Assembly: GCA_013822725.1 (NCBI GenBank)
Contig: PNKX01000003.1
Coordinates: 186,001-250,000 of the forward strand
Length of the DNA stretch: 64,000 bases
Source of the DNA: Pirellula sp.
Lineage (GTDB): Bacteria; Planctomycetota; Planctomycetia; Pirellulales; Lacipirellulaceae
Reading direction: 5' to 3'
Position numbers and translations under genes: made by a program. A model generated the notes under the pieces. That model saw only the letters and a program-made list of their open reading frames with translations. It did not search any database and was not told the DNA's origin. Shown in pieces: positions 7,885 to 17,360 of this stretch (position 1 is its first letter; each line of letters opens with the position of its first letter).

Positions 7885-10281
7885 CTATCTCCGCAGCGCC
7901 ATGAGCTCATCGAGTAGGGACTGCACCGCGGTGATCACGCGGGCGCCGCCGCGGTATTGAGTCGACGCCAAGATCAACTCGATCAGGTTCTGGCCGATGT
8001 CGGTGTTCGACAATTCCACGGCGCCAGTCGTCACGGCGCCCATGCCGCCGCTGCCGGGGTTGCCTTCGATCGGCAAGCCGGAGTTGACGCCGGTGCTGAA
8101 CATGTTGTCGCCGACTTGCTGCAAACCGCCGTTGTTGGCGAACCGCGCCATCCGCAACTGGCCGAGATCGCGGGAGCTGCCGTTGCTGAACACGCCTTGG
8201 ATGCGGCCCGATTCGGTGATGATAAAGCTGGTGAGCGTACCGGCGGGGAAACCATCCTGAGACGCCGCGGCCAGCGTATTCTCATTTGTGGCGAGTCCCG
8301 TCACCTGGTCGAAGTTCAGCTGGAATTCCAATGGCGAGTTCGCCGGCGATTGTCCGCGACCGATCGCGATGCGGTCATCGGTGGCCGAGACGAACTTGCC
8401 GTCGCCGTCCGTGGTAATGACGCCGGTGCCGACCTCGATGTTGACGCCTGTCTCCTCCGCGTTCTGCGGCGACGTGGCAATCCAGCGGAAGCGGGCGCCG
8501 GTCGCGTCGATTGACTCGAGGACCGTCGTCACGCGAACGTTGATCGGCGTGCCCAAGCTGTCGTAGACGATAAAGTCAGCCGTGGCGCCTTCGCCATTCG
8601 CTTCTTGAACCGTGGAAAAGGGGAGCTGCACGACTTCCGTCGTACCGCCAGTCGGCGTGAAGCGGAACGCCGAGAGGTCGATGCCGAGGGCGTTCTCGAT
8701 GCCCATGTTAGACGTGAACTGCAGTCGGCTGTCGGTGGTAAGCGTCCCTCCGTAGCTAATCGCGGTGTCGGGAAACGTATCCTCCGGCGCTGACTTCAAG
8801 ACGCCCATCGACTCGTCCATGAACGTGAGCAAGTCTTGAACCGTCGTGCTGTTGGTGATCGTCAGCGTGCGCTCGCCGAGTTGCCGACCTCCCTTGTCGC
8901 CTGAGAAGGAGAGCTCGCCCAGGCCGAACAGATGGTTGTAATCGGCTCCACTTCGAGAGACGACGTCGACGAGCCGCATGCCGAAGTTGATTTCCGGGCC
9001 TTCCAGGTTAATTTGCGGATTACCCGTGATCGCGGCGTCGGGGGTCGAGTCAATGAACGAGGTGCCAATGCCAATCTGAGTGACGCGATAAAACTGCGTC
9101 GGGTTATTGGCGACGTTGCGGTAGATCCTGATCTCATCGTATTCGCCGCTCGGCGACGGCTGGGGAATGTCGTCGAGTCGAATACGGGGTTGGTTGATCG
9201 AGTCGGCGGTGATCGGACCAAACCGAGCCGTCGGCCGACTCTCGTCGCCGGTCGATGAGTTGACGAAGGTCACGTAGTAGCTGTAGCTGTTGTTGCCGAG
9301 CGTATTTTCGTTGAGCAGATCTTGTCCGGCAATTGCGGCGGCAGTGTTCGTATCGCTGAACGTCGTCGTCCCCGACGGAATCGTCCCGGCCAGGCGATAT
9401 TCCGTGTTGTCCGCCGGATTGTTGCGGTAGATGCGAATCTGCGTGAAGTCGGGATTTGACGACTGCGGAATCGCGCTCAGGTTAATGGACGTCGCGCCGG
9501 CGCCGAGGGCAGTGTCGGCGATATTCGAAGCGGGACCTTCCTGCCCCGTGCTGTCGACGTAAGCGATACGGTAGTTATAGGTGCCCGCAGGAATCGCGGC
9601 GCCCGCCGTCGCCCCGAACGTCATGACGTCGCTCGGCCGCGCTAGCGGCAACGCTTCCGGCACGCCCACCGGCACTTCGCGCGAGCCATCGCTTAAAATG
9701 CCCGACTGGATAATTTCTGGAGTCGTGCCGACCGTGCTGTTCGGATTGAGCGCCCCCTTGAGGATCACGTTTTCGGTCGATTGCGCGACGGCCGCGGCGC
9801 CGAGCGGAATCTGAATCGGCGATAAGCCGGTCGGCTGGATGTCGAAGTTCGCATCGACGCTGTAGCCCAACACGCGGTGACCGGTGAGCGTGACGATCTC
9901 GTTGTTGGCGTTCGTCTTGAACTGCCCGTTACGCGTGTAGAGCTGTTCGCCCTGCGGACCCTGGACGATAAAGAAACCGTCGCCCTGGATGGCCAAGTCG
10001 AGCGGGTTCGAGCTGATCTCGATCGTCCCCTGGGTGAACTTCGGCGTGATTTCCGCCACTTTGGCGCCGAGGCCGATCTGCCGAGGGTTCGTACCGCCGC
10101 GACTAGTCGTCGGCGCCGAGCCGATGCTTTGCGTCTGCAGGAACTGCGTCGCGAAGTTGACCGACGATTCCTTGAAGCCGACGGTGTTGGCGTTGGCGAC
10201 GTTGTTGCCCGCGACGTCGATCGACGTTTCGGCCGCCGTCATGCCGGTCAGTGCCGTGCTGAGCGCTGATTGAAGACCCAT
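7885..10281 (-). CDS. flgE: Flagellar hook protein FlgE, enlarged by two inserted domains
   Basis: A protein of 798 residues, about twice the size of common FlgE. The N-terminal rod/hook signature is clear (SALTALTGMTAAE-like start, then VAGNNVANANTVGFK), followed by the hook core (LAIQGDGFFIVQ near 97). The C-terminus ends in the expected coiled-coil helix (GQNLIELILASTQYRGGARV). Between about 225 and 415 are two similar beta-rich units of some 85-95 residues, each with a Tyr-rich first strand (TYNYRIAYVDSTG; SYSYYVTFVNSSTG), a middle IRIYR strand and a late TFSDT/SFIDS strand. Hook subunits are exported and polymerise under FlgD. The inserts probably decorate the hook surface (inference). 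Confidence 0.92.
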   Translation of the reverse strand: MGLQSALSTALTGMTAAETSIDVAGNNVANANTVGFKESSVNFATQFLQTQSIGSAPTTSRGGTNPRQIGLGAKVAEITPKFTQGTIEISSNPLDLAIQGDGFFIVQGPQGEQLYTRNGQFKTNANNEIVTLTGHRVLGYSVDANFDIQPTGLSPIQIPLGAAAVAQSTENVILKGALNPNSTVGTTPEIIQSGILSDGSREVPVGVPEALPLARPSDVMTFGATAGAAIPAGTYNYRIAYVDSTGQEGPASNIADTALGAGATSINLSAIPQSSNPDFTQIRIYRNNPADNTEYRLAGTIPSGTTTFSDTNTAAAIAGQDLLNENTLGNNSYSYYVTFVNSSTGDESRPTARFGPITADSINQPRIRLDDIPQPSPSGEYDEIRIYRNVANNPTQFYRVTQIGIGTSFIDSTPDAAITGNPQINLEGPEINFGMRLVDVVSRSGADYNHLFGLGELSFSGDKGGRQLGERTLTITNSTTVQDLLTFMDESMGVLKSAPEDTFPDTAISYGGTLTTDSRLQFTSNMGIENALGIDLSAFRFTPTGGTTEVVQLPFSTVQEANGEGATADFIVYDSLGTPINVRVTTVLESIDATGARFRWIATSPQNAEETGVNIEVGTGVITTDGDGKFVSATDDRIAIGRGQSPANSPLEFQLNFDQVTGLATNENTLAAASQDGFPAGTLTSFIITESGRIQGVFSNGSSRDLGQLRMARFANNGGLQQVGDNMFSTGVNSGLPIEGNPGSGGMGAVTTGAVELSNTDIGQNLIELILASTQYRGGARVITAVQSLLDELMALRR

Positions 10282-10383
10282 GATTTACTCTCCCCTGGTT
10301 CGGACGCTTGATTTATTGGTGATGGAGCGCCGCCAAGTCGTTGCGCTGGTTGCGCGCGACTCGCGGCGGCGAATTGGTTCGGA

Positions 10384-11154
10384 TTACAGTCCCTGCGGTC
10401 GAATTTCGCCGACGTTCTTGAGACTGACGATGAACGTCCGTTGCGGCTTGATCTCTTGCGGCGTGCCTGACAGCACGAGATTCGAGAGATCGTCGGTCGC
10501 CGTGTTGTCGACGAACGTTGACTTCTTCGTATCGGTGATTTGGCCCACAAGGTGAAAATCTCCGGTCCCGGCGGGGCGGCGGAAGATCTGTTTGGTCGTG
10601 ATCGTTTCCGGTAGATTGCTCAGCAAGACCGAGCTGCCGTCTTCTTCGACTTTGAGCTTCTTCGACTCGGTCGTCGCCAACGGATCGACGGCAAAGCTCT
10701 CGCCCTTGTCGTTCTGCCAGACGATTCGGTATTCGTACTCGCCTGCTTCGACTTCGCCTGCTTCGTCGTCGACCGTCGCCTTCGGGTTCAAATCGAGATG
10801 CAGTTTCGGCTGCCCATCAGCGACGCTCACGCGTTCGACGATGCCGGTGACCTTCTGCTGGTCGTCTGAAATCGCATCGATTTCGGCGCCGATCAAGTTG
10901 GTCGCGCTGGAGATGTTCTGACCGAGCAACACCGAATCGAGCGTTTCGGTCATCTTGTCGGTGGCCGTGATCGTGCGCATCTGGCTGATCTGGCCGACCA
11001 GTTCCGAGTTGTCCATCGGGTTGAGCGGATCTTGGTTCTGAAGTTCCGCGATCATCAACTTCAGAAAGTCCTCCATGTGGAGTTCGTTGTACGCATCCTT
11101 CGTGATAGGATTTCTGGCGTCGTTGGAACTGCCGGTCCCGGGTATTGAAGACAT
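10384..11154 (-). CDS. flgD: Flagellar hook cap / hook assembly protein FlgD
   Basis: A protein of 256 residues. Residues 20-100 form the conserved N-terminal FlgD region (DFLKLMIAELQNQDPLNPMD, then SELVGQISQM). Residues about 135-218 make a beta-rich unit like the two inserted in FlgE (EYEYRIVWQNDKGES, IFRRPAGTGDF, STFVDN). FlgD caps the growing hook and is needed to polymerise FlgE. The gene lies between fliK and flgE, a standard hook-gene order. Confidence 0.9.
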   Translation of the reverse strand: MSSIPGTGSSNDARNPITKDAYNELHMEDFLKLMIAELQNQDPLNPMDNSELVGQISQMRTITATDKMTETLDSVLLGQNISSATNLIGAEIDAISDDQQKVTGIVERVSVADGQPKLHLDLNPKATVDDEAGEVEAGEYEYRIVWQNDKGESFAVDPLATTESKKLKVEEDGSSVLLSNLPETITTKQIFRRPAGTGDFHLVGQITDTKKSTFVDNTATDDLSNLVLSGTPQEIKPQRTFIVSLKNVGEIRPQGL

Positions 11155-11195
11155 AAGACGTCTCGGAAACTATTAATGGCGTTGATTCGAAACCG

Positions 11196-12731
11196 TTAGA
11201 CGCGAACGTCCAACCCTGCCGCGGCGGACGAAGCGCCGACGGAACCTCGTGATGACGTCGTCGGCAACGCGACGGCTCGCGTCGCCGCTGGCCGCGGACG
11301 TCCGTTTTGCCGATCGCCCGATTGATCGGCGGTGCGATCGTCCGCCTGACCACTGCCGGCGTTGCCGCCTTGATCGCGAACGTCGACGTCGAACTTGTCC
11401 ACGCGAATATCTTGCTGAGCCAACCGTTCGCGGAGCGCCGGCAAGCTGTCGAGCAACAGGTTGCGGGCCGCGGGCGTTTCGGCTTCGAGCTTCGCCGACA
11501 GCACGCCGTTCTGCACGGCGAGCTCGATCTTGATCGAACCAAGATCGGGCGGGCTCAGCCGTACCTGAATCTTGCCGTCGCGCTGCTGGGCCGCCTTCAT
11601 GGCGCCTTCGACGCGCTGGACGAAGCGGGCCCGATCAACCGTCGGCATGCCGTTGGGATCGCTCGCCTCTTTCGATGACTTGAGCGAATGGCCCGCCATC
11701 AAGCGGTCGAGCGCACCGGAAGGGCGCGGCGAGGCTTCGGTGGGCGGCGGCGAATCGACCACGGCTGGCGTTGGCGACGATCCAGCAACCTCCGTGGCTG
11801 CGGCGTCCGCGCGGTCAGCTGCGTTTACTGCCGTAGCAGCGGCATCGCTGGCAGCCGCTGTCGTATTCTGAGACGCAACTTGTTTGGTCTCTTCGTTCTT
11901 TACGGCCGTCTCGTCAGCGCCTGATTGCTGACGAGATTCGCCGTCAGGTTCAGCAGTCGTCTCGGCGACGACTTCCTCGACTTGCTCGACTTCGCCGACC
12001 TCTGCTGCTTCGGCAGCGGCATTCGCCCCGACAGGCGTCTCTGAGGATTTCTTCTCGCCCGACTTGCCTTCGGCGGCTGCTGGGCGAGTCGCCGCGTCAT
12101 CCCGTTTCCGTTCATCACCCGACTGGCGGCGAGTGCTGCTCAACGTCGAGACGACGACCTCTTCAACTTTATCGGCCGCCGTTGCGCCATCGGGCGCGTT
12201 CTCGTTAGTTGCACCTTCCTGGAGCGCTGCTGCATCGGCCGCAGCTTCCGCTTGCTTCTTGGCTGCTTCGGCCGCTGCCTTTGCGTCGACTTCTTTCACT
12301 TCGCCGGCGTCCTTCTCGGCGTCGCTCGACTTGACGACGACTTGTTGTTCGACGCTTTTCGCTTCTTGCACGACGGCAGCCGCCGCCGCGCCTGCGGCGG
12401 AGATCTCTACCGCATCCTCGCCTGCGCCGTCGGCTGAATCGCTCTCCTCTTGATCTGCCGCAGCGTTCACCCCGTCGACGCTCTCGGCCGTGGCCGCCGC
12501 GTCGTCAGTCGGTTGTTCTGATTCCTGCTTCTCGCCCGACGCCGACGTATTCTCCGCTTGAGGCTTCTGCTCCACTGGCTGCGGAGCCGGCAAACACCGC
12601 GGCAGTTCAGCCTGATACGCCTGTTCCAGCGCCGGCGCAAATGCTCCCGGACCGTCGTTGCGAACTGACGGCTCCAGGGAGCGCGTCGGCGTCGCAATTT
12701 GCATCAGTGCATCGAGTGGCGAGAATGGCAT
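11196..12731 (-). CDS. fliK: Flagellar hook-length control protein FliK
   Basis: A protein of 511 residues. The long N-terminal and central part (about 30-370) is low-complexity Ala/Glu/Asp/Val-rich sequence, as expected for the ruler region. The C-terminal domain (about 385-465) has the FliK signature: IQVRLSPPDLGSIKIELAVQ, then LSAKLEAETPAARNLLLDSL. The tail is Gly/Gln/Arg-rich. FliK measures hook length and switches export specificity through FlhB. It lies between the motE-like gene and flgD. Confidence 0.85.
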   Translation of the reverse strand: MPFSPLDALMQIATPTRSLEPSVRNDGPGAFAPALEQAYQAELPRCLPAPQPVEQKPQAENTSASGEKQESEQPTDDAAATAESVDGVNAAADQEESDSADGAGEDAVEISAAGAAAAAVVQEAKSVEQQVVVKSSDAEKDAGEVKEVDAKAAAEAAKKQAEAAADAAALQEGATNENAPDGATAADKVEEVVVSTLSSTRRQSGDERKRDDAATRPAAAEGKSGEKKSSETPVGANAAAEAAEVGEVEQVEEVVAETTAEPDGESRQQSGADETAVKNEETKQVASQNTTAAASDAAATAVNAADRADAAATEVAGSSPTPAVVDSPPPTEASPRPSGALDRLMAGHSLKSSKEASDPNGMPTVDRARFVQRVEGAMKAAQQRDGKIQVRLSPPDLGSIKIELAVQNGVLSAKLEAETPAARNLLLDSLPALRERLAQQDIRVDKFDVDVRDQGGNAGSGQADDRTADQSGDRQNGRPRPAATRAVALPTTSSRGSVGASSAAAGLDVRV

Positions 12732-12753
12732 CCTGGCTTCTCCTGGCGACAGC

Positions 12754-13449
12754 TTAGTTCTGCTGCGCCTTCAATTGCTCGAGCGCCTGTAACTGCGAAT
12801 CGATGAACGGCTTGGCCGGTTCGCCGGCGAGCATCTTCCGCTGAATTCGGTACAGCATCTCCAGGTCTTCGGGCGCGTCGAAGGTCCGCAAGATCGCTTC
12901 CTGGTCTCGCGGCTTCATGCTCCCCAGCAGCATGATCACGTCGTCGATGCGGTCGTCGGTGATGTACTTGATTAAGATCGGCTTGGCTTGCTTCTTGGGG
13001 ATAAGCGATTCCAATTGCTTGCGGACTTTTTGCATCTCTTCGCTGAGCACCAGATTGCCTTGCTTGACAAGGTACTCCTCGACCTCGGCGCGCAGCCGCG
13101 CGTATTGTTCGGTGGCGCCGCTCAGCCGCTTCAACTGGTAGTCGAAGTCGACCAGCGAATCGGCCAGTTGCTTTTCCTTCACGTCGAACTGCAGCGAAAT
13201 TGTCTGGTACTGTCGCCGCTGCTGCTCGTACGACGGTTCTTCGGGCGGCGTCCCTGGTTCCTCGGCGTGATTTTCCTGCTCGATCTCTTCGAGATCGACG
13301 TCTTGCAGTATCGCGGTGATCCGAAAGAGTTTCTCGTCGTCTAGTTTTCCGCTCTTCACGAGGTAGCCGTAGGCAATGGCGCCGGAAATCACCGTCGCCA
13401 CGCACGCGTAACCGATCAGCGGGAAGAGCATGCGAATAAGCAGTCCCAT
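12754..13449 (-). CDS. MotE-like flagellar chaperone (MgtE_N-type domain), membrane-anchored
   Basis: A protein of 231 residues with one N-terminal transmembrane helix (about 9-30), an acidic linker, a coiled coil (about 75-145) and a C-terminal helical domain (about 160-215; IKYITDDRIDDVIMLLGSMK, then RDQEAILRTF) like the MgtE/FliG N-type domain of MotE. Proteins of this architecture next to fliJ and fliK help MotC/stator folding in alpha-proteobacteria and occur in many flagellar operons. The start overlaps the fliJ stop by one base, so translation is coupled. The exact role here is inferred from position and architecture. Confidence 0.65.
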   Translation of the reverse strand: MGLLIRMLFPLIGYACVATVISGAIAYGYLVKSGKLDDEKLFRITAILQDVDLEEIEQENHAEEPGTPPEEPSYEQQRRQYQTISLQFDVKEKQLADSLVDFDYQLKRLSGATEQYARLRAEVEEYLVKQGNLVLSEEMQKVRKQLESLIPKKQAKPILIKYITDDRIDDVIMLLGSMKPRDQEAILRTFDAPEDLEMLYRIQRKMLAGEPAKPFIDSQLQALEQLKAQQN

Positions 13450-13895
13450 CAGTCACCTCCCTCCCAGCGGACCGACGCCACCTCGTCGAGCAGCTTCGTT
13501 TCAGCACGCATGGCGGCGACCTGATGTTGCGCCCGTTGGCGTTCCTCTAGCTTGTCGAGCACCCGTACCTCGCGATCAGCTTCCACTAACGTCACCCGCC
13601 GCCGTTCGACTTCCTCCGCCAACCGCACCGCCTGTTCCGCTAGCACTTTCGATTGCGCCTCCAGCCCCAACTGATATCGCTGCGTCGTCAGCATCCAGTT
13701 GACGTCGATCGGCCCTTCCCGCATGGCGCGGCGTTGGTTCTCCAAATGTTCGGCCGCTTCGGCGGTGAGCGCGTCACGCTGCTGTTGCAAAATTCGTTCC
13801 GCTTCGAACGCCGTCGCCAGCCGCCCGCGCTGCTCGTCGCGATGGATTTCGCGGATGCGGCGGAGGGTCTGGAGTCGGAAGCGAAATCGTGGCAT
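13449..13895 (-). CDS. fliJ: Flagellar export protein FliJ
   Basis: A protein of 148 residues that is almost entirely coiled coil and rich in Arg, Glu, Gln and Ala, starting FRFRLQTLRRIREIHRDEQ as FliJ proteins typically do. FliJ is the central stalk of the FliI ATPase ring and helps deliver chaperone-substrate complexes. It lies directly downstream of fliI and overlaps the motE-like start. Sequence identity in this family is low, so size, coiled coil and operon position carry the call. Confidence 0.82.
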   Translation of the reverse strand: MPRFRFRLQTLRRIREIHRDEQRGRLATAFEAERILQQQRDALTAEAAEHLENQRRAMREGPIDVNWMLTTQRYQLGLEAQSKVLAEQAVRLAEEVERRRVTLVEADREVRVLDKLEERQRAQHQVAAMRAETKLLDEVASVRWEGGD

Positions 13896-13976
13896 GTTTT
13901 AATTCCCCCTCCCATAAAGGGAGGGGCTCGCTGCGATTTTATTTGTAGCTAGCAATTCACCTCTTCACTCAACGAC

Positions 13977-15371
13977 CTATTTCTTAATCACCGCTCCCTG
14001 CCGCGCCGGTTGCATCGGCGGCATCTGCGGTTGTTGGCCCATCGTCACCGGCGCCGCGTTCATGCGAGTGACGCATTTCGTCGCGAGTTCGATGAGCGCC
14101 TGCCGCACTTGGGCGATCTCGACTTTTTCCTCAACCTGTTGCTTGAGCAGCCGGTGAATCTCCTCGCGCATTTCCACCGCGGCGTCGAGGGTTCGATTAG
14201 CGCCCTTGCGGTAGGCGCCGATCGTGATCAGGTCCTCGTTCTCGGCGTGCGCCGCCAGCAGTTCGCGGACGACTTGGCGGGCTTTCTTTTCATCGGGAGT
14301 CGAGAGTTCGTTCGCCAACCGGCTGATGCTGCGCAGTACGTCGATCGCGGGGTAATGCCCGCGTTCGGCGATCCGTCGCGAGAGCCAGACGTGGCCGTCA
14401 AGCAAGCCGCGAACGCAGTCGGCGATTGGTTCGTTTTCGTCGTCGCCTTCGACCAATACGGAGTAGAAAGCCGTGACGCTGCCCCGCTCGGTCCGCCCGG
14501 CTCGTTCTACCAGTCGCGGCAGTAAGGCGAATGTTGAGGGAGGAAACCCGCGCGTCGTCGGCGGTTCGCCGGCGGCCAAGCCAATTTCGCGTTGGGCCAG
14601 GGCAAACCGCGTCAGCGAGTCCATCACCAGCAGGACGTTCTTGCCTTGATCGCGAAAGTATTCGGCGATCGCGGTCGCCGTGTAGGCGGCTTGCACCCGC
14701 AATAGCGCCGGCTCGTTGCTCGTCGCCACGACGACGACGCTGCGCGCGAGCCCCTGCGGCCCCAACTCGCGGTGGATGAATTCGTTCACTTCGCGGCCGC
14801 GCTCGCCAATGAGCGCGATGACGGTGACGTCGGCCTCGGTATAGCGGGCCATCATCCCCATCAGCACGCTCTTGCCGACGCCCGAACCGGCGAAGATCCC
14901 CAGCCGTTGGCCACGGCCGCACATCAACATGCTGTCGATGCACCGCACGCCGGTGCCAAGCGGCAGGTCGATCCGAGGCCGTTCGGTCGCGGTGACGCCG
15001 TCGTTCTGCAGTTTGAATCGCTCGCGGATCATCGGCTGCGGTCGGCCGTCGATGCAGCGTCCGCGAGCGTCGATCACCCGACCGAGCAGCGAGGTCCCGA
15101 TCTTCACCGTCCGTGCGGTTCGAATCAGCCGCACCGCGCTGCCGCGGCGAACGCCATCGAGATCAGCCAGCGGCATCACCAGCGTGCGGTGATCACGGAA
15201 GCCAATCACTTCAGCCTCTACCTCGCCGCCGCCTTGCCGTGCGATGCCAACGACCGCTCCCACCGGCGCCGGCATGCCGGCGACCGCGACGGTGAGTCCC
15301 GTCGTCTGGATGACGCTGCCGGTGATGCCGGCCGTCATCGCATGTTCAAGTTGTGGGGCGAACGTCGTCAT
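13977..15371 (-). CDS. fliI: Flagellum-specific ATP synthase FliI
   Basis: A protein of about 464 residues, the normal length. The Walker A motif is GSGVGKS near residue 166 and Walker B is VLLVMDSLTRFA near 247. The segment GLAAGEPPTTRGFPPSTFAL is diagnostic for the FliI/YscN group, as is ERGREVNEFI. It is the hexameric ATPase of the flagellar export apparatus, held back by FliH and activated through FliJ. Start ATG 15371 is preferred; an earlier in-frame start would read through a repeat. The ribosome site is weak. The protein ends in a Met/Gln/Pro-rich tail. Confidence 0.93.
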   Translation of the reverse strand: MTTFAPQLEHAMTAGITGSVIQTTGLTVAVAGMPAPVGAVVGIARQGGGEVEAEVIGFRDHRTLVMPLADLDGVRRGSAVRLIRTARTVKIGTSLLGRVIDARGRCIDGRPQPMIRERFKLQNDGVTATERPRIDLPLGTGVRCIDSMLMCGRGQRLGIFAGSGVGKSVLMGMMARYTEADVTVIALIGERGREVNEFIHRELGPQGLARSVVVVATSNEPALLRVQAAYTATAIAEYFRDQGKNVLLVMDSLTRFALAQREIGLAAGEPPTTRGFPPSTFALLPRLVERAGRTERGSVTAFYSVLVEGDDENEPIADCVRGLLDGHVWLSRRIAERGHYPAIDVLRSISRLANELSTPDEKKARQVVRELLAAHAENEDLITIGAYRKGANRTLDAAVEMREEIHRLLKQQVEEKVEIAQVRQALIELATKCVTRMNAAPVTMGQQPQMPPMQPARQGAVIKK

Positions 15372-15419
15372 TCGTAGGCTGGGACAACGTCCCACCTGCC
15401 TTTAAGTTTGATTGGCTAC

Positions 15420-15450
15420 TAACGTCATGGCGGGTCAACGACCCGCCCTA
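15420..15450. repeat. Single arm-pair of the GTAGCCG/GGGTCAACGACCC family
   Basis: The short perfect hairpin GGCGGGTCAACGACCCGCC lies between the fliH stop and the fliI start region. A second small hairpin, TGGGACAACGTCCCA, lies at about 15376-15390. Confidence 0.65.
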
Positions 15451-16113
15451 CGAGAGTTCTTCCTTGATCCGTGCGATCTGAGTTTCAATTTGTTGATCGA
15501 TCACGCCAAACTCGGTGACCACGCGGCAACCTCCCGGAGCCACCGCCTCGCTTGCCGTGACGTTCACGTTCGCGAGCGGAGCGAAGACGTTGGCGATCTG
15601 CTGCACTTGCTTCTTGAGCGTCGATTGATCCGCCGGTGAAAGCTGAATCGTCATGTCGCCGCTACCGGCCGCCAACTGCAGCGACTCGCGAACCCACTCC
15701 AGCGTGATCTCCGGCCGCCGCGTCAATTCGCTGCGTACCAAGCGCTCGGCAATCGCCGCCGCCAGGTCGATCGCCGTCTTTTCCCAATGCCGCAGCCATT
15801 CCTGTTTGGCGTCTTCGACTTGCTTGGCCGCCGCCTGGAGGGCAGGGGTGAGGGTTCGCATCTGCTGCGCAACCTTCTCGTCGAGAATTCGTTCGATCGC
15901 CGCTTCAGCCGCCTGCTTTCCAGCCGCCTCAGCTTGCTGCTTCACCGACGCCGCCTCTTGCCGCGCCTGCTCGACGATTTTGATCGCTTCGGCCCGAATC
16001 TGCGCGAGATACTGGTCGGCCTGAGCGGCCATGTCCGTCAGATCGTACGCCGCCCCGCGCAACGTCGGACCCGACGCACTATGGCCGCCATGTGTTTTGA
16101 TGATTGTCGCCAT
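15448..16113 (-). CDS. fliH: Flagellar assembly protein FliH
   Basis: A protein of 221 residues. The N-terminal half (about 30-110) is a long Ala/Glu/Gln/Lys helix with small-residue periodicity, as in FliH and V-type ATPase stalk subunits. The C-terminal half (about 115-218) is the globular FliH/HrpE-like domain, with ELTRRPEITLEWVRESL and GGCRVVTEFGVIDQQIETQI; the latter is the best-conserved stretch of the family. FliH regulates FliI and docks it to the C-ring through FliN. It sits between fliG and fliI as usual. Confidence 0.85.
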   Translation of the reverse strand: MATIIKTHGGHSASGPTLRGAAYDLTDMAAQADQYLAQIRAEAIKIVEQARQEAASVKQQAEAAGKQAAEAAIERILDEKVAQQMRTLTPALQAAAKQVEDAKQEWLRHWEKTAIDLAAAIAERLVRSELTRRPEITLEWVRESLQLAAGSGDMTIQLSPADQSTLKKQVQQIANVFAPLANVNVTASEAVAPGGCRVVTEFGVIDQQIETQIARIKEELS

Positions 16114-16130
16114 ACCGTCCCGTCACGCGC

Positions 16131-17264
16131 TCAAGCCGCGGCCCCGCTCGTCGCCAATTCGGCCAGGTGAAGCAACTCGTGCTGAGCTGCGCGCAAGTCG
16201 CTCAATCGCGTCGGCCCAATGGAACGGACCGCCATGCGTAGCCGGCCCGCCGCCGCCCGCGGCAGCTTCGCCGCCACGCGCCGCAAAAATCGTTCGCTAG
16301 AGCAAGCAAGCGCCAACTGCACCGTTCGCTCGTCCGCCGCCTGCAACGCCCGCAAGAGAGCTGCATCGCTGAGGCGTTCCAAGTCGCGCGAGCGATCTTC
16401 CAAATGCGTCACATCGAACGGAACGACGAAGTCGCCGCCGTCGGCCGGGCCGTCGGTCCAAGCCTCGAAGCTCCCGTGATCGTCGTCCAGCAGTTCCTCT
16501 TGAGCGGCCACCAACTCGCGCGCTTGTTGGATGGCCGCCTGCAGTTCGAGCGTCTGTTGTTCGGAGAGGGTCGCCGGGACCGAGTCCGCTGGCGTCGTCG
16601 GCGAGTGAGCGCCTTGCGGTGCGATCCGTGCCAGGAGCGAGTCGCGTTGCATCGGCGCCGTCTTCGCGACGATCCGCCGGGCCATCTCGGCGCCGGCCGC
16701 CGCGCGTGTCCGCCGCTGCCGTTGGAGCTCAATCCGCTGGTGGAGCTCCGTCTCTAGATCGGTGACCGCCGATTCGTCCGTAATCTGCAGATTTGCTAGT
16801 CTACCCAAGACTTCTTCTTGCACCGCTGACGCCAACTGGGCGAAGACGGCGGCGCCTTGGTCGTGCGACATCCGCGAGAGGGCCACGGCAATAGTTTGCG
16901 GATGCTCGGCGCTCAACAGTTCGGCGATTAAGGCCGCTTCGGCAGCTGCCGCGGCTTCGTCCGCCGGACTCGCAGCGGGCGCTTCCGTGGCGGTTGACTG
17001 CTCAATCGCCACGTGTTGCGGCGCCGAGTATGTGAATTCCACGGCATTCGCCGGTTCGCTTTCGCGCCGACCGGCGCGACGAAATTCATCAAGCACGTCG
17101 CGCTGTTCGTCGGGATCGATTTCGCCGAGCCGATCGACCTCCGCGAGGATCTTCGTCGCCTCCGACGCCGGCAGGCTGTCGAGCATCTGCTCGGCCAACG
17201 CCTCGTCGATGCTGGCGACCAGGATCGCCGCTCTGCGGATTCGTTCGTTGCGCTCGTAGTTCAT
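16131..17264 (-). CDS. fliG: Flagellar motor switch protein FliG, divergent
   Basis: A protein of about 377 residues. The N-terminal domain (RIRRAAILVASIDEALAEQM...) binds FliF. The middle domain has the conserved EHPQ surface motif (EHPQTIAVALSRM near 118). The C-terminal torque domain (about 275-365) is recognisable in LEDRSRDLERLSDAALLRAL and ...GPTRLSDLRAAQHELL. A Gln/Ala/Glu-rich insert around 180-260 makes it longer than the usual 330 residues. Start ATG 17264 (MNYERNERI) is preferred over an earlier in-frame ATG. It lies just downstream of fliF. Confidence 0.85.
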   Translation of the reverse strand: MNYERNERIRRAAILVASIDEALAEQMLDSLPASEATKILAEVDRLGEIDPDEQRDVLDEFRRAGRRESEPANAVEFTYSAPQHVAIEQSTATEAPAASPADEAAAAAEAALIAELLSAEHPQTIAVALSRMSHDQGAAVFAQLASAVQEEVLGRLANLQITDESAVTDLETELHQRIELQRQRRTRAAAGAEMARRIVAKTAPMQRDSLLARIAPQGAHSPTTPADSVPATLSEQQTLELQAAIQQARELVAAQEELLDDDHGSFEAWTDGPADGGDFVVPFDVTHLEDRSRDLERLSDAALLRALQAADERTVQLALACSSERFLRRVAAKLPRAAAGRLRMAVRSIGPTRLSDLRAAQHELLHLAELATSGAAA

Positions 17265-17360
17265 ATGCTGATGTACCGTGACGCCCATTTAACCGCGGAG
17301 TTTGCCCCGCGACCCGCCGCGAGCGGCGGGGCTAAATGGCCCGTCTCCTAGGGCTAACAA

